From positions 3,921,732 to 3,985,731 of the forward strand of contig LNGK01000003.1 of NCBI GenBank assembly GCA_001510575.1: 64,000 nt of DNA. Reading direction: 5' to 3'. This document shows positions 13,445-26,390 of this stretch, piece after piece (position 1 is the stretch's first letter; each line of letters starts with the position of its first letter). Below the pieces are notes generated by a model that saw only the letters and a program-made list of their open reading frames with translations, made no database searches and was not told where the DNA came from. The stretch is from Knoxdaviesia capensis (taxonomy: Eukaryota; Ascomycota; Sordariomycetes; Microascales; Gondwanamycetaceae). A program made the position numbers and the translations under genes.

Positions 13445-14431
13445 ATACTACTCCCACCCCCCACACACTTTTCGTAACATGCTGCTGCTATTACTACGCC
13501 AGCCTCGTCTCGCAGACTCAAAAGATGAGAGGGAACACCCATGCTCGTTGTAAGGCGTGTGCATACCGAGATGGACGACACGCAGGGAGAGGGAGGGGGA
13601 GGGGGAGGCGGACAAATAGGGCCCAGACAAGGGCGGCGGCGGTTGGGCTTTCGGATGCGAAGCGTGAGAAATTTCGCTCCTCTTACAGGTTGCCACGTTT
13701 GTGACAGTTGGGTTTTGTGCGAGAAGGGAGAAAAAGAGCTCCTTTGCCTGCGAAGCCATTCCCCTCCCCTCTTGCCCCCCTTCGTTGAGACACTCACGCT
13801 CTCCGTGGTGGTCTGGACGTAACGGAGGATGACTGAATCTGGCAGTCAGTTCCTTTCGGCCCCAAGATGAAGGGCGGCGACCGGGCCAGGACAAGCCACA
13901 CAGCGAACAAAAAAAAAAAGGCATGAGAGAGACGCAGAAGAAACGAAAGGAAGAAAAAAAGAAATAGCTGGGGGCGTCTGTCAATCCAACCCGATGGACT
14001 GTTTTGACCAGGGTTGAGGATGCCTCCCCCCCTGGGCCTGCATGGATTGATTCGCGCCGCCGGCCGCCAACCCTCAAGGGGGGCCCCCTGGGGAATCTTA
14101 ACTGTTACCGTTGCCTTCGCTAGGGGGGGGAGGCAAGCCAGCAAAGAAACCGAGAGAGAGTGAGTGAGTGAGTGAGGTCACTGAGGTGGTGAGGCCAGGC
14201 CAGGCAAGGCCGACGGTCTAGGGAACGGCGAAGAAGAACTGACGTTCACCGAAGTTCGATGGACACTATCGACGGTGTGTGTGTGTATGTGTGTGTGTGT
14301 GATGTGAGACCTGGTCACAGCAACGGACGACTGGTTCCCCTAACGAGAAAGCTGCTTAAACTTGACGACATATAGCTTGGGAGATGTACCAGCCCTTCCC
14401 ACCAACACGAAAGACACCACCACCAAAGAGC

Positions 14432-14460
14432 GTCTGTCTGCCTGTCTGCCTGTCTGTCTG
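14432..14460. repeat. (CTGT)n microsatellite
   Basis: Imperfect CTGT/CTGC tetranucleotide array. A second and cleaner array of the same unit lies at 19,241-19,265. Confidence 0.9.
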
Positions 14461-16943
14461 ATAGACAAGTCGAGGGTTTGAAGATATCCCGCCGACCTGA
14501 ACCCCCCCCATTCTGCTCCTCTCCTATCTGTCTCACTGCGTTGTCCCCCGGTCCCAGTCACTCACGAGCCCCCAGAAAAAAATGAGCGACAGTTTGAGAA
14601 GAAGAAACAAAACCAAGAGTTTCCCAAGGAAAATCAAAGCCTGGCTCTCCCACAACCGAGAAAGAAAAACAGGAACTTGATATCCGGAAACAGAGAGGAT
14701 CACCAAGCTGATCATAACAAGAGCTATTAATTTCGCGGTGGCCCTTTTTATCTTGGGTCTAGCTCGGAGTGATAATCTCGGCATGAGTGAACAGCGCGAG
14801 TGAGCCAAGAAAAAAAAAAAAAGAAGAAGAAGGGGATTGAGTGGGAGACTCCACTCTGTCATGTAGCCCCCAGAACCAGCTAAAAGGAACGAAAGCAAGC
14901 AAGCTACTTGTGCATGCAGTCCCCCTTTACATCACCACCAACAGCTTAGAGGGATTGCAAGGATTTGATGCAGCCTCTTTTGGTGCTAGTTCTCCCCTCC
15001 CCCCTCCTCTTGAATTTCGAGAGAGCACTGACACTGGGTCCGTCTAATTTAGTACACGATACAAAGGGAAAAAAAGGAAGACAAGACGAACAACTCCAGA
15101 GCCAAAAGGAAAGGAACGGTGCGTGCATATGATTGCAGGACTTTGATGGAGAGAGCGAGGAAAAGAAAGAAAGTGGCGGGTCGAACTGTTCCGGCTTAGC
15201 GGCAGAGGTATGTCCCTGTCTGGAGAAGTAATAGGCCAGTAGGTACGCCTCGGAACGGGGGAAGGGGTTGTTTTCTCCCTTCGCGCCCGTGATGGCACAG
15301 CAAGCATTTGTGCGTGCATTGTGATGACAAGAGCATCGGTCATGGTGGCCGGTGTGTCCCGCGGCTCGAAGCGTGAGTGTGTCGTTACGGTCACCGTGCG
15401 CGCGTGCGTGCGTGCATGACACTGTGGATGAAGATCATGACTCCACCCATCGTCCGTGAAGCTCGGCCGGCCAAAAGCGGGATTTCAACACACTGGTTAA
15501 CAGGTATATGTACAGGATGAGAAGGAAAAGAAACGCGGGACTCGATGTGTTTGAGGAGGCTGGAGACCAAAAAAAGAGAGTCAGGAAACGAAAGAAGAGA
15601 AAGACGGTCGACTGCATGGAGGGTGTGCGCATCACAAGTGGAGACTAAACACGCCGAGGGAGGATGAGAATTCTCGCTTTCCGGTATCTCTCGTCTTTTG
15701 GAGAAAGGAACAGCGAAGATCCGGCTGTGATAGCAGCATGCGTGTGTGCCAGAGAAGTGTGTGTGTGTGTGGGTTCGCCCACCCACCCAACCCACCCCGA
15801 GAGGCCCGACTAAAGCGAAGTGTCCCGCGCCGCCGGATACATTTTCTTTTCTCTCTCTTTTCCTATTCGATTCACACATATCCCACTGAGAGTGAGCGGC
15901 CAGAACAGGTATCGGCCGGGCAAAGTCCTTTGGGAACACTCGGTGAACGTCCGGTGCGTGGTGTCCGCGAGTGTTCATTGGAGCAGCAGCAGGCAGTATG
16001 GCGGAACGCAACCTAAGGACTCAGCACCACCCCTCCTCACATTCCGTGATTCCATGATGGGTGAAATGGTTGATAGATAGATACTTGGATGGGTCTGGTG
16101 AACCACGCCACTTGGATTTTTTTTCTTTTTGTCCTGGCTCTCGCCAAGACGCTATGCAATTCCGTATCGTCTGCTCTTTCTGTCTTCCAAATTGGGGGTG
16201 TGTGTGATGTTTGTTTGCCTGAGGACGACAATACGGAGTGCAAGGCCAAGAAAGGCAGAGAGAGAGAGAGAGAGGATGACTCTCAGGTTGTCACGCTGTG
16301 TTCGTTCGCATTGCCAGTTCTCTTCGGATTCAGGCTCTAGATTGCGTTTCCACGAAGCCGCCCCCGTTTCGATGTTCCACCACATTCCTGGTAGAATGCA
16401 GTCTGCCTCGTCTACTCCAAAGGCTGCCGGGCCCGATCCAACAGATATTACGCTGGGATGCAGTTGAGTCAGGGGGGGGGCACTTTGCTTGAACTTTGGG
16501 GAGGGAGGACGAGAAAATGCCCGTCACCGCCTTCACCAGCTTCGTCGGGGTGGTGGTGGTGAGGAACTCCTAGCCTCCTCAGTCTTGATGCCCGGTAGAG
16601 AACGGAGACTGGGGGGGAGGGGGACTGATTCCGGGAGACTGGGTGGTGCATTTTGCTCTTTTCTACTGTATTCTTTTCCTTTCTTTTCTTTGACTGGGAT
16701 CAATTTTTCAACGGGGCACGGGGGGCAAGCAAGCCCCCCCGAGCTCAAGCTCAAGACCAAGGGGGGAGCTCTCTCCGGATGAAGGACCCGGGGCTTGCTC
16801 GTGTTGCAATGGGTGGGCGGTGAGAAGCCGCATCCATGCCCGCCCCCCGAGAGATTGAGTTGGCATAGGCTCTACAGTACTGGTGCTACACTTGTCCTAT
16901 GGGACTATATGCAGGCTACAGTCGGCTCTGGCTGGAATATAGA

Positions 16944-16988
16944 GTACTGTACTGTACTGTACTATACTATACAGTACAGTACAGTATA
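16944..16988. repeat. Pentamer inverted repeat (TACTG)n / (CAGTA)n
   Basis: Units of TACTG on the left are followed, after a short TACTATACTATA centre, by the complementary TACAG units on the right. Single strands could fold into a near-perfect hairpin about 20 bp long. Related arrays occur at 45,756-45,790 and 46,934-46,971. Confidence 0.9.
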
Positions 16989-19240
16989 TGCTATCCATTG
17001 CTTCAGGCCTCACTTTCACCCCTGATTCTCCTCATCTTCACATCATCTCGGGCTCTTCCATCTCCCCCCTTGAAGCCAGCCTCACCTTAGGTCTGAACTG
17101 GACAAAAGAAAAAGTAACAATATCCAGGGCATACGTTGATCGGGACGGCCATGCACAAGGACGACGAAGAGCACCCTCCCTCAAGAATCACATTCCGAAG
17201 CCTGAACGAACCTTCAAGATCAGGAGGAGGATGCACCGGGGCTGTGAAGACACGACCACACAAACAAGAGGTGTCAGCCAAGTGAGCCTGTTCCCCTGTT
17301 TCAGGATATCCCAAATGCGACAACAGAGTGCGAGCTTGCCGCTTCCTTGAATGTGTGATATGGTATCTTCACACGCAAGATACAGTATATGCATCCATCG
17401 TAGCCCGTTCGCCAGGTTTTCTGCCGATTCTGCACACGCCTTCTCTCGTAGTGTGATTCGGTTTGCACGTCTGTGAGTTGCCGGTACCGGACAATTAAAT
17501 ATCCCTGCTGGACCAACACTAACATGTACAGTACTGTACAGCAGCCGTTCTGTAATCTGTGCTCTGTGTGCATAGAACATCCAAACACAAACAACACCCC
17601 GAACAGGATGATGCGCTGGTACGTGGGGAGTAGCAGCAGCGAGAAAACGCGTCTAGAACTGGCACACACTCTCCCGACGTGGCGTGACGAAACGGATTGG
17701 GTGACCCTGACCCCTTTTCGTCGATCCTTTCTCATTACTTTTTCAGAGATACTGGCGCCTACGAGAAAAAAAAAAAAACGCCCAACACGAACCACCAAAG
17801 AATGTGCAACACGCTCGCAGGATCAGACTCCTCTAACAGCACATTATTTCATGCGTTTCTCTTGTATTTTCCGTGGGTGGTATCCAACCAACACTTTGAA
17901 GACGCGTGACCGACACGACACAGACGAAGAGAGAGAGACTCAGCGAACGGCTCTTCAACCACTCATGGCTGGCGGTTTAGCCGCCCGTGATTCAGTGGTC
18001 TTTGCATCCTCCTCTTCTGTTTAAAATGGGCTGGACAAAAAAAGAAAGAAAAAAAGAATTTGAGGGTTGGTTGGTGCTTTGTGGGTCTTTTACGGGAGGA
18101 AAAGGAGGAGGAGGATCATGAGGTTTCTCAGGTGGGAGAGACACGTCTTTTCTTGCCAACTGGATGCTATAGCCTCAGGATTTGCAGAATTGCCAATATT
18201 GTGCAGTCCAGCCTGATGGCTGGAAATGTTGGGCTGGCCGTGCTTGCTTGTCTCGACCCTCAGCCTCACGTCGATTCGCCTTCTTGAGTTCCGACATATA
18301 CGAGCCGACTTCGAGATGCAGCCCGTAGCCTCCTTGAAGCCGGCACCGGACGTACGTGAGCCCAGAAGAATCCAGTTCACAAGGGCCCGGAATGGCCGAC
18401 CTGAGAGTGGCGAGAGAGCAGCACATGGCACCACAGCCGCCCACGACAAAGAGATCGTCAAAGTCGACAGGCAAAATTGGATGTAACCCAAGACCACCGC
18501 TCTGCACACACTCACACACTCAAAGCAGTCACCCAACGTGTGGCCCTTCCCCCGGCCCCTCCCCTTGCCAATTTTAAACCTTCTATGACCACGGAGGAAG
18601 CCCAAAAAGAAGCTATAGCAACCCGGCTACAGAAGCACACTCACACACACTCACACACGCACGCACATACGCACGCACTGAGGTTTTCTTCGTATGGTGG
18701 TGGTGCAGTTACATCGGCGGAAAACAAGGGGAAAATTATCCTCCTCATGGGAGGGGACGGAGATTGATGCGGATGGTCTCTTCGGATCTGGAGGGGACCT
18801 GCGAAAAGGAGGGAGTGTATTTCACTGCTCTCGATACGGTGTGGGCACTGAGACAACGCCGATGTATCCGGCCGGACTGATACAGAAGACCATCATGTAT
18901 TCAAACCAAGTTGAACCAACCAACTGGACATCCATATAACTTCACAAACCGCCGGTTACGCCGCCTAAAAAAAACAACCGAACATCGTGTCTATTCCGCC
19001 CAAATCCAGACAAGGCCTTGTCTTCCCGCCGGGCCCCTGTCCCTCCCCCAAAAAAGACCGCCATTATTAAAACAGCCTAGATAGCTATAGGGGATAGAGA
19101 GTATGGATCCCCTAGTTGATTTCCCGTTTTGGAGTGCTGTTGTCCAGGGAAGTTGAAGAGAGAGAGATAGGGACTCCTTCTGGCCTATCAGGTTTCTGCC
19201 GATCTCTCTCCCGCTCGTTGCCCGTCTCTGCCCTGCTTCT

Positions 19241-19265
19241 GTCTGTCTGTCTGTCTGTCTGTCTG
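19241..19265. repeat. (CTGT)6 microsatellite
   Basis: Six consecutive CTGT tetranucleotides in intergenic DNA. Confidence 0.95.
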
Positions 19266-20536
19266 GTGATTCTCGGTGAGTGAGGAACTCCCTCTCCATC
19301 TCTCTCTGTCCACACTGTCTCTCAGTGAGTGAGACAAGAAGAAGACACAGGACGGACACAAACCGGCCCAGCTGTCAGGTGAACACGAATGCAGACCCAA
19401 TCATTGGCCGAGAGCAAAGAAAAATACCAAAAAAAGAATTTATAACCTGCCTGGGACGAGGATATATCTCTGTGTGTCAGGGGGCCCGGCACCACCATCC
19501 CTCCCCCTCCCTAAAAGGAACTTTCGTTCAGGGGGAGGGACTGTAAGGGAGAGAAACAGAGAGAGACAGAGAGAGACACACGCTGGAGGGCCTGTAACCG
19601 GTGAAATCCTTGGGCCGGCATCCCTTTCCCGATGCTGACCTAGGGGCAGGGAGGGGAGAGAGACAGCCTCGTTCTGGGCTGCTTCTTTCTGTGTGTGCAA
19701 ACATACACGTAGGGACGGACCTGACCACGGCAGACACCACGGTAGTGCTGTCTGCCGCGGCTGGTCGCGTTCGCTCGTCGTTTGCTGGATCGGCAGGGAC
19801 GCCTTACGGGAAAGACGGATGCCGGGGCCAGGCCAGTCCTGGCGACGACGTGACGATGCGTCGTTTACGTCCGGAAGCCGGTACCGGACGTGTTATGCTC
19901 ATTCCGGGAGCTCCGTCTATTGGGAGACAGACAGCCCAACGCCGGGATACAGGCATCTTTGGGTTCTCTCTCTCGTAACCACACCCACAAGGGGTCCCGT
20001 CCTCTCTCCCTTGATCAACCGACCCGAGCTGCTGGGTTTTGCTTGCTTGCTGCCTCCCGGAGGACAAAAGCAGGAGTCTAGAAGGTTTGACCCTCAGGGG
20101 GGAACAGGAGCCTCGTCTCCGATGGCCGCTCCATGTAGTATGGAAGTGCTGTCGTAAGGTAATGCCTGTAGGACAAGCCGCGTCTGGATATCGTCGAGCT
20201 AGATCGACACGTTAAGATAGATATACTCGGTCGGAGGTCTAGATGTTGATGATCCCGGCTGCTGCACGAAGGGAGGAATGTCAGCGGGACATAAGACAAC
20301 GATGGCATCCCGCAAGGGAACTACTAAGGGAATGCGGAGAGAACAAGGACCCCCTCCAGGGATCACGAACGACGTAGACACACGGAAAGGGAAGTAAAAA
20401 GCAGAAGAAGAGATGAACGTCCAGTATAAAGTCGCTTGCTATAAAAAGAAAAGAAATTCCGCCCAAAGAAACAAAATGACATCACCAGACATGCTATGTA
20501 TTGACAAAAAAGAAGACCACAAGGATGGAAGACACA

Positions 20537-22614
20537 TCACCGCGGCGGCCCGCGCGCCATCGGCGGCGACCGAATCGTCCGGCGGAACATCATCTGCCGC
20601 ATCTCCGCCACGGCCTGCTCCTCGTCCGACGCATCACTCCCCGAACTCCCGTCGTCGGCCTCCAAAAGCCCGGCCTCGGCCGGAGTCTCCCCGATCCTCG
20701 GCGGCGGCGACGACGACGCCGACGACGAGGGCATCATCGCAGGCGGGGCGGCTGTGCGGCCCGCAGAGGGCGAGGCTGGCGAGGCTGGCGAGGAGGCCGA
20801 GGGGGCCAGGCCCGCCACGATGTCGGGCGCGGGCGAGAGCCGGTCCTTGCGCAGGGCGGCCGTGCGCGACATGAAGGCCGGGCGGTACACGCGCGGCCGG
20901 GCCGGGCCGGGCCGGCCGGCGCCAGCACCGCCCGCCCCATCAGCCTGCGGCATCACCACGTCCTTGCCGCACTCGTACACCTCCTGCAGGCGCGCGCGCA
21001 TGCGCGCCGCGTCGTCGCGGCAGTGGCCGTAGCGCAGGAACTGGTCGGCCGCGCGCACGGCCCACTGCTGCACGTCCAGCAGCCCCGTGCTGACGGCCAG
21101 GAACGGGTCGGCCTGGGTGCCCGGCACGGACCCGGGCGACCGCGGGGCGGCGGGCCCGGCGCCGCCGTCGTCCTCGTCGCTGGGGATCTCGCCCCCCGCG
21201 TCGGCGGCGGGAGCCGGCGGCTTCTGCATCGTCATGGCGTGGCGCGAGAGGCGGTAGCGCGTGGCCGAGACGGCGCCGTGCATCTGCTTCAGCTGGCGCA
21301 GCGCGTCCTTGACGAAGAACACGGTGGTCAGCACCGACGCGCGCGACGCGGAGACGGTGGCGGCGGTCTCGACGATGCGCACGGGGCCGGTGTCGGGGCT
21401 CCAGTCGCACGCGCCGTCGTCGACCTCGCCGGCCCTCTCCAGCACGGCGGTGAGCAGGCCGCGCAGGTAGTCGTAGTCCGGGGCGGCCTCGTAGTCGAGC
21501 GCGCGCGTGTACTGCAGGTACTCGAGGAACTGGGGCGGCAGACCGGCGCACAGCTCGGCCAGCGGCACGGCCAGCTTCTTGGCGCCGATGTCCTCGGCGT
21601 TGGCCAGCTTGCGCCACGGGAGGCCGTTCTCGCGCACCCACGACAGCAGGATGTAGCCGACCGACTCGAGGTCGTCGCGCCGCGCCGGGCGGCAGTGCAG
21701 GTTGGCGTTGACGCTGAGGAACTGCGCGGTGCCGGAGAGCGACTTGTCGGTGGCGTAGGCCACGTGGCGCAGGGTGTTGGGGTCGCGGAACTGCTTGGCG
21801 AGGCCGAAGTCGACCAGGTGGACTTTGTTGACGTCGGGCGAGCCGGGCAGGCCGAGCAGGAAGTTCGACGGCTTGATGTCCCGGTAGATGTAGTGGCGGT
21901 CGTGGACGGCCTCCAGACGGGTGATCTGGATGTCCCGTGGGTTAGTACGAAGATTATAGACACGGGAAGGCCGGAGGACAAGGACGAACCATCTGCCGGC
22001 CGAGGTTGATACACGTCTTCATGGAGAACTTCTTCCCCATCCAGTGGAACGCATCGTCCAGAGATGGCCCTAGCCGGTCGAGGACAAGGTAGTTGTGAAG
22101 ACCCTCCTCGCCGAAGTGATGCACACGCGGGAGACCATCTACACAGGGCTGTTAGCTTGGACACACGATGCATTTGTGAGCACACATAGGGTTTTCCGGG
22201 AACATACCAACGCCGACCAGATTCTTATAGGCACGGAACTCGTCTCGCAACTGCGGCGACTTGCACCCGACGGATTCCTAGAACAGATAAGGCACGGTTA
22301 GGAGCCGGCGCAGAGACAGAGAGAGCCAGGGGAGCCCATACAAACTTGATGGCCACCAGCGAGCCATCGGCAAGCTTGGTCCCGGCGAAGATGACGCCAA
22401 ACGAGCCGAAGCCGAGTTTCTGGTCGACGCTGTAGGCATCGGAGAGCGTTCTGGAGGCGGCCGCGGTGGCAGCCGAGGCTTCGGCGGTCGACAGGCACGC
22501 GTCGATGGCGTCCAGCTGCTGGAGCCAGCCGGGGATATCGGCGACGATGCTCGGGGCCGAGGCCGTGGCGTCTGCGGAGCCGGAGGAGACCGGCCGGGGG
22601 GAGGGAGACGCCAT
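20537..22614 (-). CDS. Casein kinase 1 (CK1)-like protein kinase, divergent, 4 exons
   Basis: Predicted 626-residue Ser/Thr kinase of the CK1 group. Exons on the minus strand are 22614-22342, 22277-22208, 22138-21990 and 21925-20537, all GT..AG and frame-consistent. The glycine loop is LGFGSFG at residues 67-73, the VAIK lysine is K90, the catalytic motif is YRDIKPSN with D180, and the DFG aspartate is D203. The CK1 hallmark KSLSGTA is present. The following SINTHLG-type block reads SVNANLH, and RRDDLESVGY is kept. After the kinase domain (roughly 62-385) the tail is Ala/Pro/Ser/Asp rich, probably disordered, with no prenylation motif. The last exon is very GC rich, which generates long spurious antisense frames. 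The gene is clearly a CK1 homologue but not a canonical Hrr25/Yck orthologue, so substrates are unknown. The start chosen is the ATG at 22614, the first residue of an open segment leading into the glycine loop. Confidence 0.93.
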
Positions 22615-24404
22615 GGCGTGATGTGTGGTGGGTGGTTGGCGGTGGGTGAGGGCTCGAGAGAAGAGGAGAGGAAGAAAAAAAAAACCAATCGGGAACCTCC
22701 AACCTCTCGCTGCTCTTCGGACTCGACGTGAAGAGCACACGACACGGCCTCTTATGGAGGAGTCGAAAGAGACGGAAGCGGGAGAGAACACGCCGGCTTG
22801 ATGATGCGTCTTCTCCCGGCCGAGGAATCACGGGCCAACGAACAAGCGCTCTCGCCACTGCACCGCTATGGAATGCAGATACAAGAAAAAAAAACCAGAA
22901 GATAAAATCAGGCGGTCGGGGTAATAGCGCCCAAAAGGTCGTTGGATTTGAGTTGTTCTCGGGGTGCGTTCGTGTGCCGCCAAAAAGATGTGGGCGCCAA
23001 AGCTAGAGCGACGCGGTTGTTCTTTTCCAGACCGGCGTCGATTTCTGCAGCCGGCTTGAAAGAACAGCCAGTAGAAGAGAAGCGACAGAGAGCAGCAGAA
23101 GAAGAGGCCTTTGCCGTGCTTTTATCAGGAGGAAGTGAAGAGCGAAGGGGAAACGCCGACAAAGGTGTGGAGGAGGGGAAAGAAAGATACATATATATAT
23201 ATATATATATCTATCTATTTATAAGCCGGATCTGAGGAACAACGCTGGACGGCCAAGCCACGAATCAGCAGCAAACGGCGAAGGATCCGAAAAAAGGCGA
23301 CAGAGAGAAGCGATTCAAAAGCGACCAGAGGGTGTTGGATGTTATATATGCACATGCACACTCCATGCAACAGCGCAGGCTGTGCTGTTGTTGTAAGTCG
23401 TCTGGAGATGTACGCGCTGATCACCTGCATATGCAATCCAACGAGACCGCAGCCCTTTTGTCGACGGTGTTTTTTTCTTCTCTTCTCTTCACTGCTTTAA
23501 AAAAAAGACGAAAAAAAGAGGAAGCGAGGGGCCTTTTTGCCCACAAGTTTAATTTCTTTATTCCGGCCTGTTGCGACGCTGGACGGCAAGCACAGCGGTG
23601 TGGACCAAGATTGATGTTGCTTGCCCCCTCCTCGGGTTCCAAACTGCGAGGGGAGGTTCTGGCTGTTATCGAGATGTGGATTGGGTGAGAGAGAGACAGT
23701 GTGTGTGTGTGTTAGTCAATAGACGTAGATCGAGAGAGAGAGAGACGGGAGAAGGACAAAAAGGAAGAGGCTAGATCGAGTGTATAGAAGAAGAAGAGAA
23801 GACGACGAAGATTGACTCCCCCACGCACTCTCTGGGAAGAAAACGCGAGACAGGCACTAAGACAAGGCTGGTCCGAGTAAACGAGAAAAAAAAAAGATCT
23901 GTCTGCGTGTGTGTGTGCTGTGCCGAGTCGACATGTCTCTGCTAGTGATGAACTGGTGCAGCCAGCACCACACAAAAAAAGACAAAAAGGGACAATAAAA
24001 TGCGTGCCCCGCAGGTTTCTGGGGGCAGCAAAAAAAAGACCTCACAGGCCACCGTATTCTATCTTATTTTCATTTATTTAGGTATCGTTCTCTCTTCCCT
24101 GCTCTGTGACTTTTGGTCCTGGCGAGAACCGTCACAACTGCACACAGAGAGAGCATGACGACGACGCCAGGGAAACTCAACACCCACGCTCTCCTCTTCT
24201 CTCTTCTCCAGGCTCTCGTCTCTCGCTTTGTGTGTGTGTGTGTGTGTGTCTGTGTTAGAAGCAGTGGTCGGCATCACAAGTAGAGAAACAAGAGACAAAA
24301 ACAACCAGAGCACTTCACCCATTCCGCACTTTCAACATTTCCAGTCTAGAACGAGGCTCGTCTTGGGCCTGAGTTGTGGACCCTGTACCAGCGATTTTAT
24401 GGGA

Positions 24405-24443
24405 ACAAAAAAACCAAAAAAACCAAAAAAACCAAAAAAACCA
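24405..24443. repeat. Tandem 9-mer (CCAAAAAAA)n
   Basis: About four copies of a 9-bp unit made of CC followed by seven A residues, in intergenic DNA. Confidence 0.9.
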
Positions 24444-24968
24444 GAGTCTGGCTTGTCTGTTATCTATCACAGAATCAATTCGTTCGTTCCCACTTTGACA
24501 TGCTGCCGCCTCCCTGTCCCTCCCCGTTTTCAATCACAGGTTTTCCACGGCTCCATCCGGAACGCACGATGCCTTTGCCGCGGTGCGAATAGGCCTGAGG
24601 GGAACAAATTGGGTGGCGTACCCTGTGCTCTTTTTATTATTATGATTTATTATGTTTATTATTTTTAATGTTTATGATTTCTAGTGTCTTGACTAAGGGA
24701 AAACCCCCATTCGGCTTGATCCTGGTCTCGTCGTCCTGCAGAGATGGAGGCAGTGGAAAGCACAAAGAACGCACACGCTTCTTGTCACGAGAAAGAAACT
24801 CAACGACCACCCACATCCCCGTCGGCTAGAAGAACCACAACCCTTGGATTTGTCCCGATCTCGACCAGGGATGAACTCCTCCGCGCCACGTGAGCTGCTG
24901 GGTTTGTTCCTAAACACACGCCAGAGGCGGGGGGGATTCAAAAACCTAAAAAAAACAGACTGACGATA

Positions 24969-24995
24969 GTGTGTGTGTGTGTGTGTGTGTGTGTG
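24969..24995. repeat. (GT)13 microsatellite
   Basis: Uninterrupted GT dinucleotide array of about 27 bp. A similar tract lies at 24,228-24,249. Confidence 0.95.
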
Positions 24996-26372
24996 GTAGA
25001 TGTCAAGGGTTTGCGTGTGAACCACTCGATCCAGAAGACAACGATGCTTCCGTATCGATAGAAATAACCAGTCAACAAAGAAACAAGGTAAACCTGCCCC
25101 CCCTCTCCCTTACTTCAAGGAACTGAGGGGAACTTTCTTCTCTCTTTCCTGCCGGACCGTCTTCTCCTCAACACCCTCTCGCTTCGGCCGCAAAAAAGCG
25201 GGATGTGCAATGCAGTGCAGTGCAGACTGCAGCCGGCGAATCGCAGGTGCAGTGCCTCTGCTTGGCTAGAGCCTTCCAGACTCTCTCTCTCTCTCTCGCG
25301 GAGACATCCGTTTGATGAGGTGGACGTGCAGTAACAACAAACCGGATAGTGTCACCGTGTCGTGCACGTGCATGCCCACAACTTGCCCTGCGCTGTTTCC
25401 TCCCATCCTGCAGCGTTGCACACGCTGCAGAGCCGAGACCTGCAGCCAGAAACGGAAGACATACGTATGCAGTACAAGCGCAGAGCACAGCAGAATGTGA
25501 CAGCTCAGAGAGCGTGCTTGTTCCACTTTGCCGACCTTGCCCTTTTCTCTCTCTCTGTCTCTCTCTCTCGTTCGTTCGAATGGCGGCATTTGCTGTGCGG
25601 GTGATAGCTCGTATATAGCACCGCCAAGCGAGATGAGGGGAGACACGGGAGGAGGGGAACAAGACGATATTCACAGAGGACACGATTCTGGAGAGGAAAA
25701 TACATATCCAGAAGAACAAATCACAGGAAAACCCCCCTATCCATATCTGGACACACAGAACCACGTCGGATATCGTATATAAGTGCAACGCATATCACAG
25801 AGATACACAGATACACCATCCGCTGTTACACTGTTCAGTTGTATATGCAACCTTGTGTGTGGTAGCAGTCGCACCACCACGCCTGCCCTCCCCTGTCCGT
25901 CCCCTCTTCTTTCTTTTCCCCCTCTTCGCCGACCATGGAAGAAGCTGTCATCTATCACATTTTCTCTCTTTTTTTCCACTTCCACGATTTGGTCCTTTGC
26001 ATGTGGTTCGCTCTCTCTCGCTCTCTCGCTCTCCACTTTTCCTTTGTCTCGTTCTTTCTCAGCACACTTCAACCGAGGACTCATGAGAAGTATTCATTCA
26101 CCCAGTTGTCTCTATCTCTTCTCTCCCCCACCATCCTGAAAGTATGTGTGCACCGACGTCGAACTTTATTTCTCCTCAAGATCCCTCGTAGAAAGGGTGT
26201 CTACGACACATTCCATAGAATGCTTCCATGCCTTCCGTCCCGAGCTCGATGGAGCCGGAGCGTGGGATGCATCGAGGAAGGAGGGACGAAAACCGCCCCA
26301 AAAAAGTGAGGATGCCCGCTCTGCCCACGCGTGGGGTTTAACAGGGAATGTGCGAGGGACGTGGACCGTTAC

Positions 26373-26390
26373 ATACGGAGTACTCCGTAT
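26373..26390. promoter_or_regulatory. Perfect 18-bp palindrome ATACGGAGTACTCCGTAT
   Basis: The sequence equals its own reverse complement over 18 bp. The inner CGG..CCG arrangement is the spacing style bound by dimeric Zn2Cys6 fungal regulators, and palindromes like this recur in many ascomycete genomes. No adjacent gene was identified, so any regulatory role is speculative. Confidence 0.4.

Larger units (their letters stand above)
10601..20536. other. Microsatellite-rich intergenic desert downstream of the CK1-like gene
   Basis: No coding region could be supported. The stretch is dense in simple repeats: GT tracts at 12,501-12,519, 13,025-13,041 and 14,275-14,301; CT tracts at 13,393-13,444; CTGT tracts at 14,432-14,460 and 19,241-19,265; and a GAGT tract at 14,160-14,176. 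It also holds several A12-A15 runs and the pentamer hairpin at 16,944-16,988. Frames of 200-250 codons near 12,940-14,077 are translations of these low-complexity tracts. Confidence 0.65.

Noticed and set aside
12940..14077. Overlapping frames of 200-254 codons on both strands
   Set aside because: They translate GT, CT and poly-A microsatellites (runs of Cys/Val, Leu/Ser, Lys) and lack splice or family support.
20501..22009. 502-codon plus-strand open frame rich in Arg, Gly and Ala
   Set aside because: Antisense to the GC-rich CK1-like exon and reading across one of its introns. High GC suppresses stop codons.
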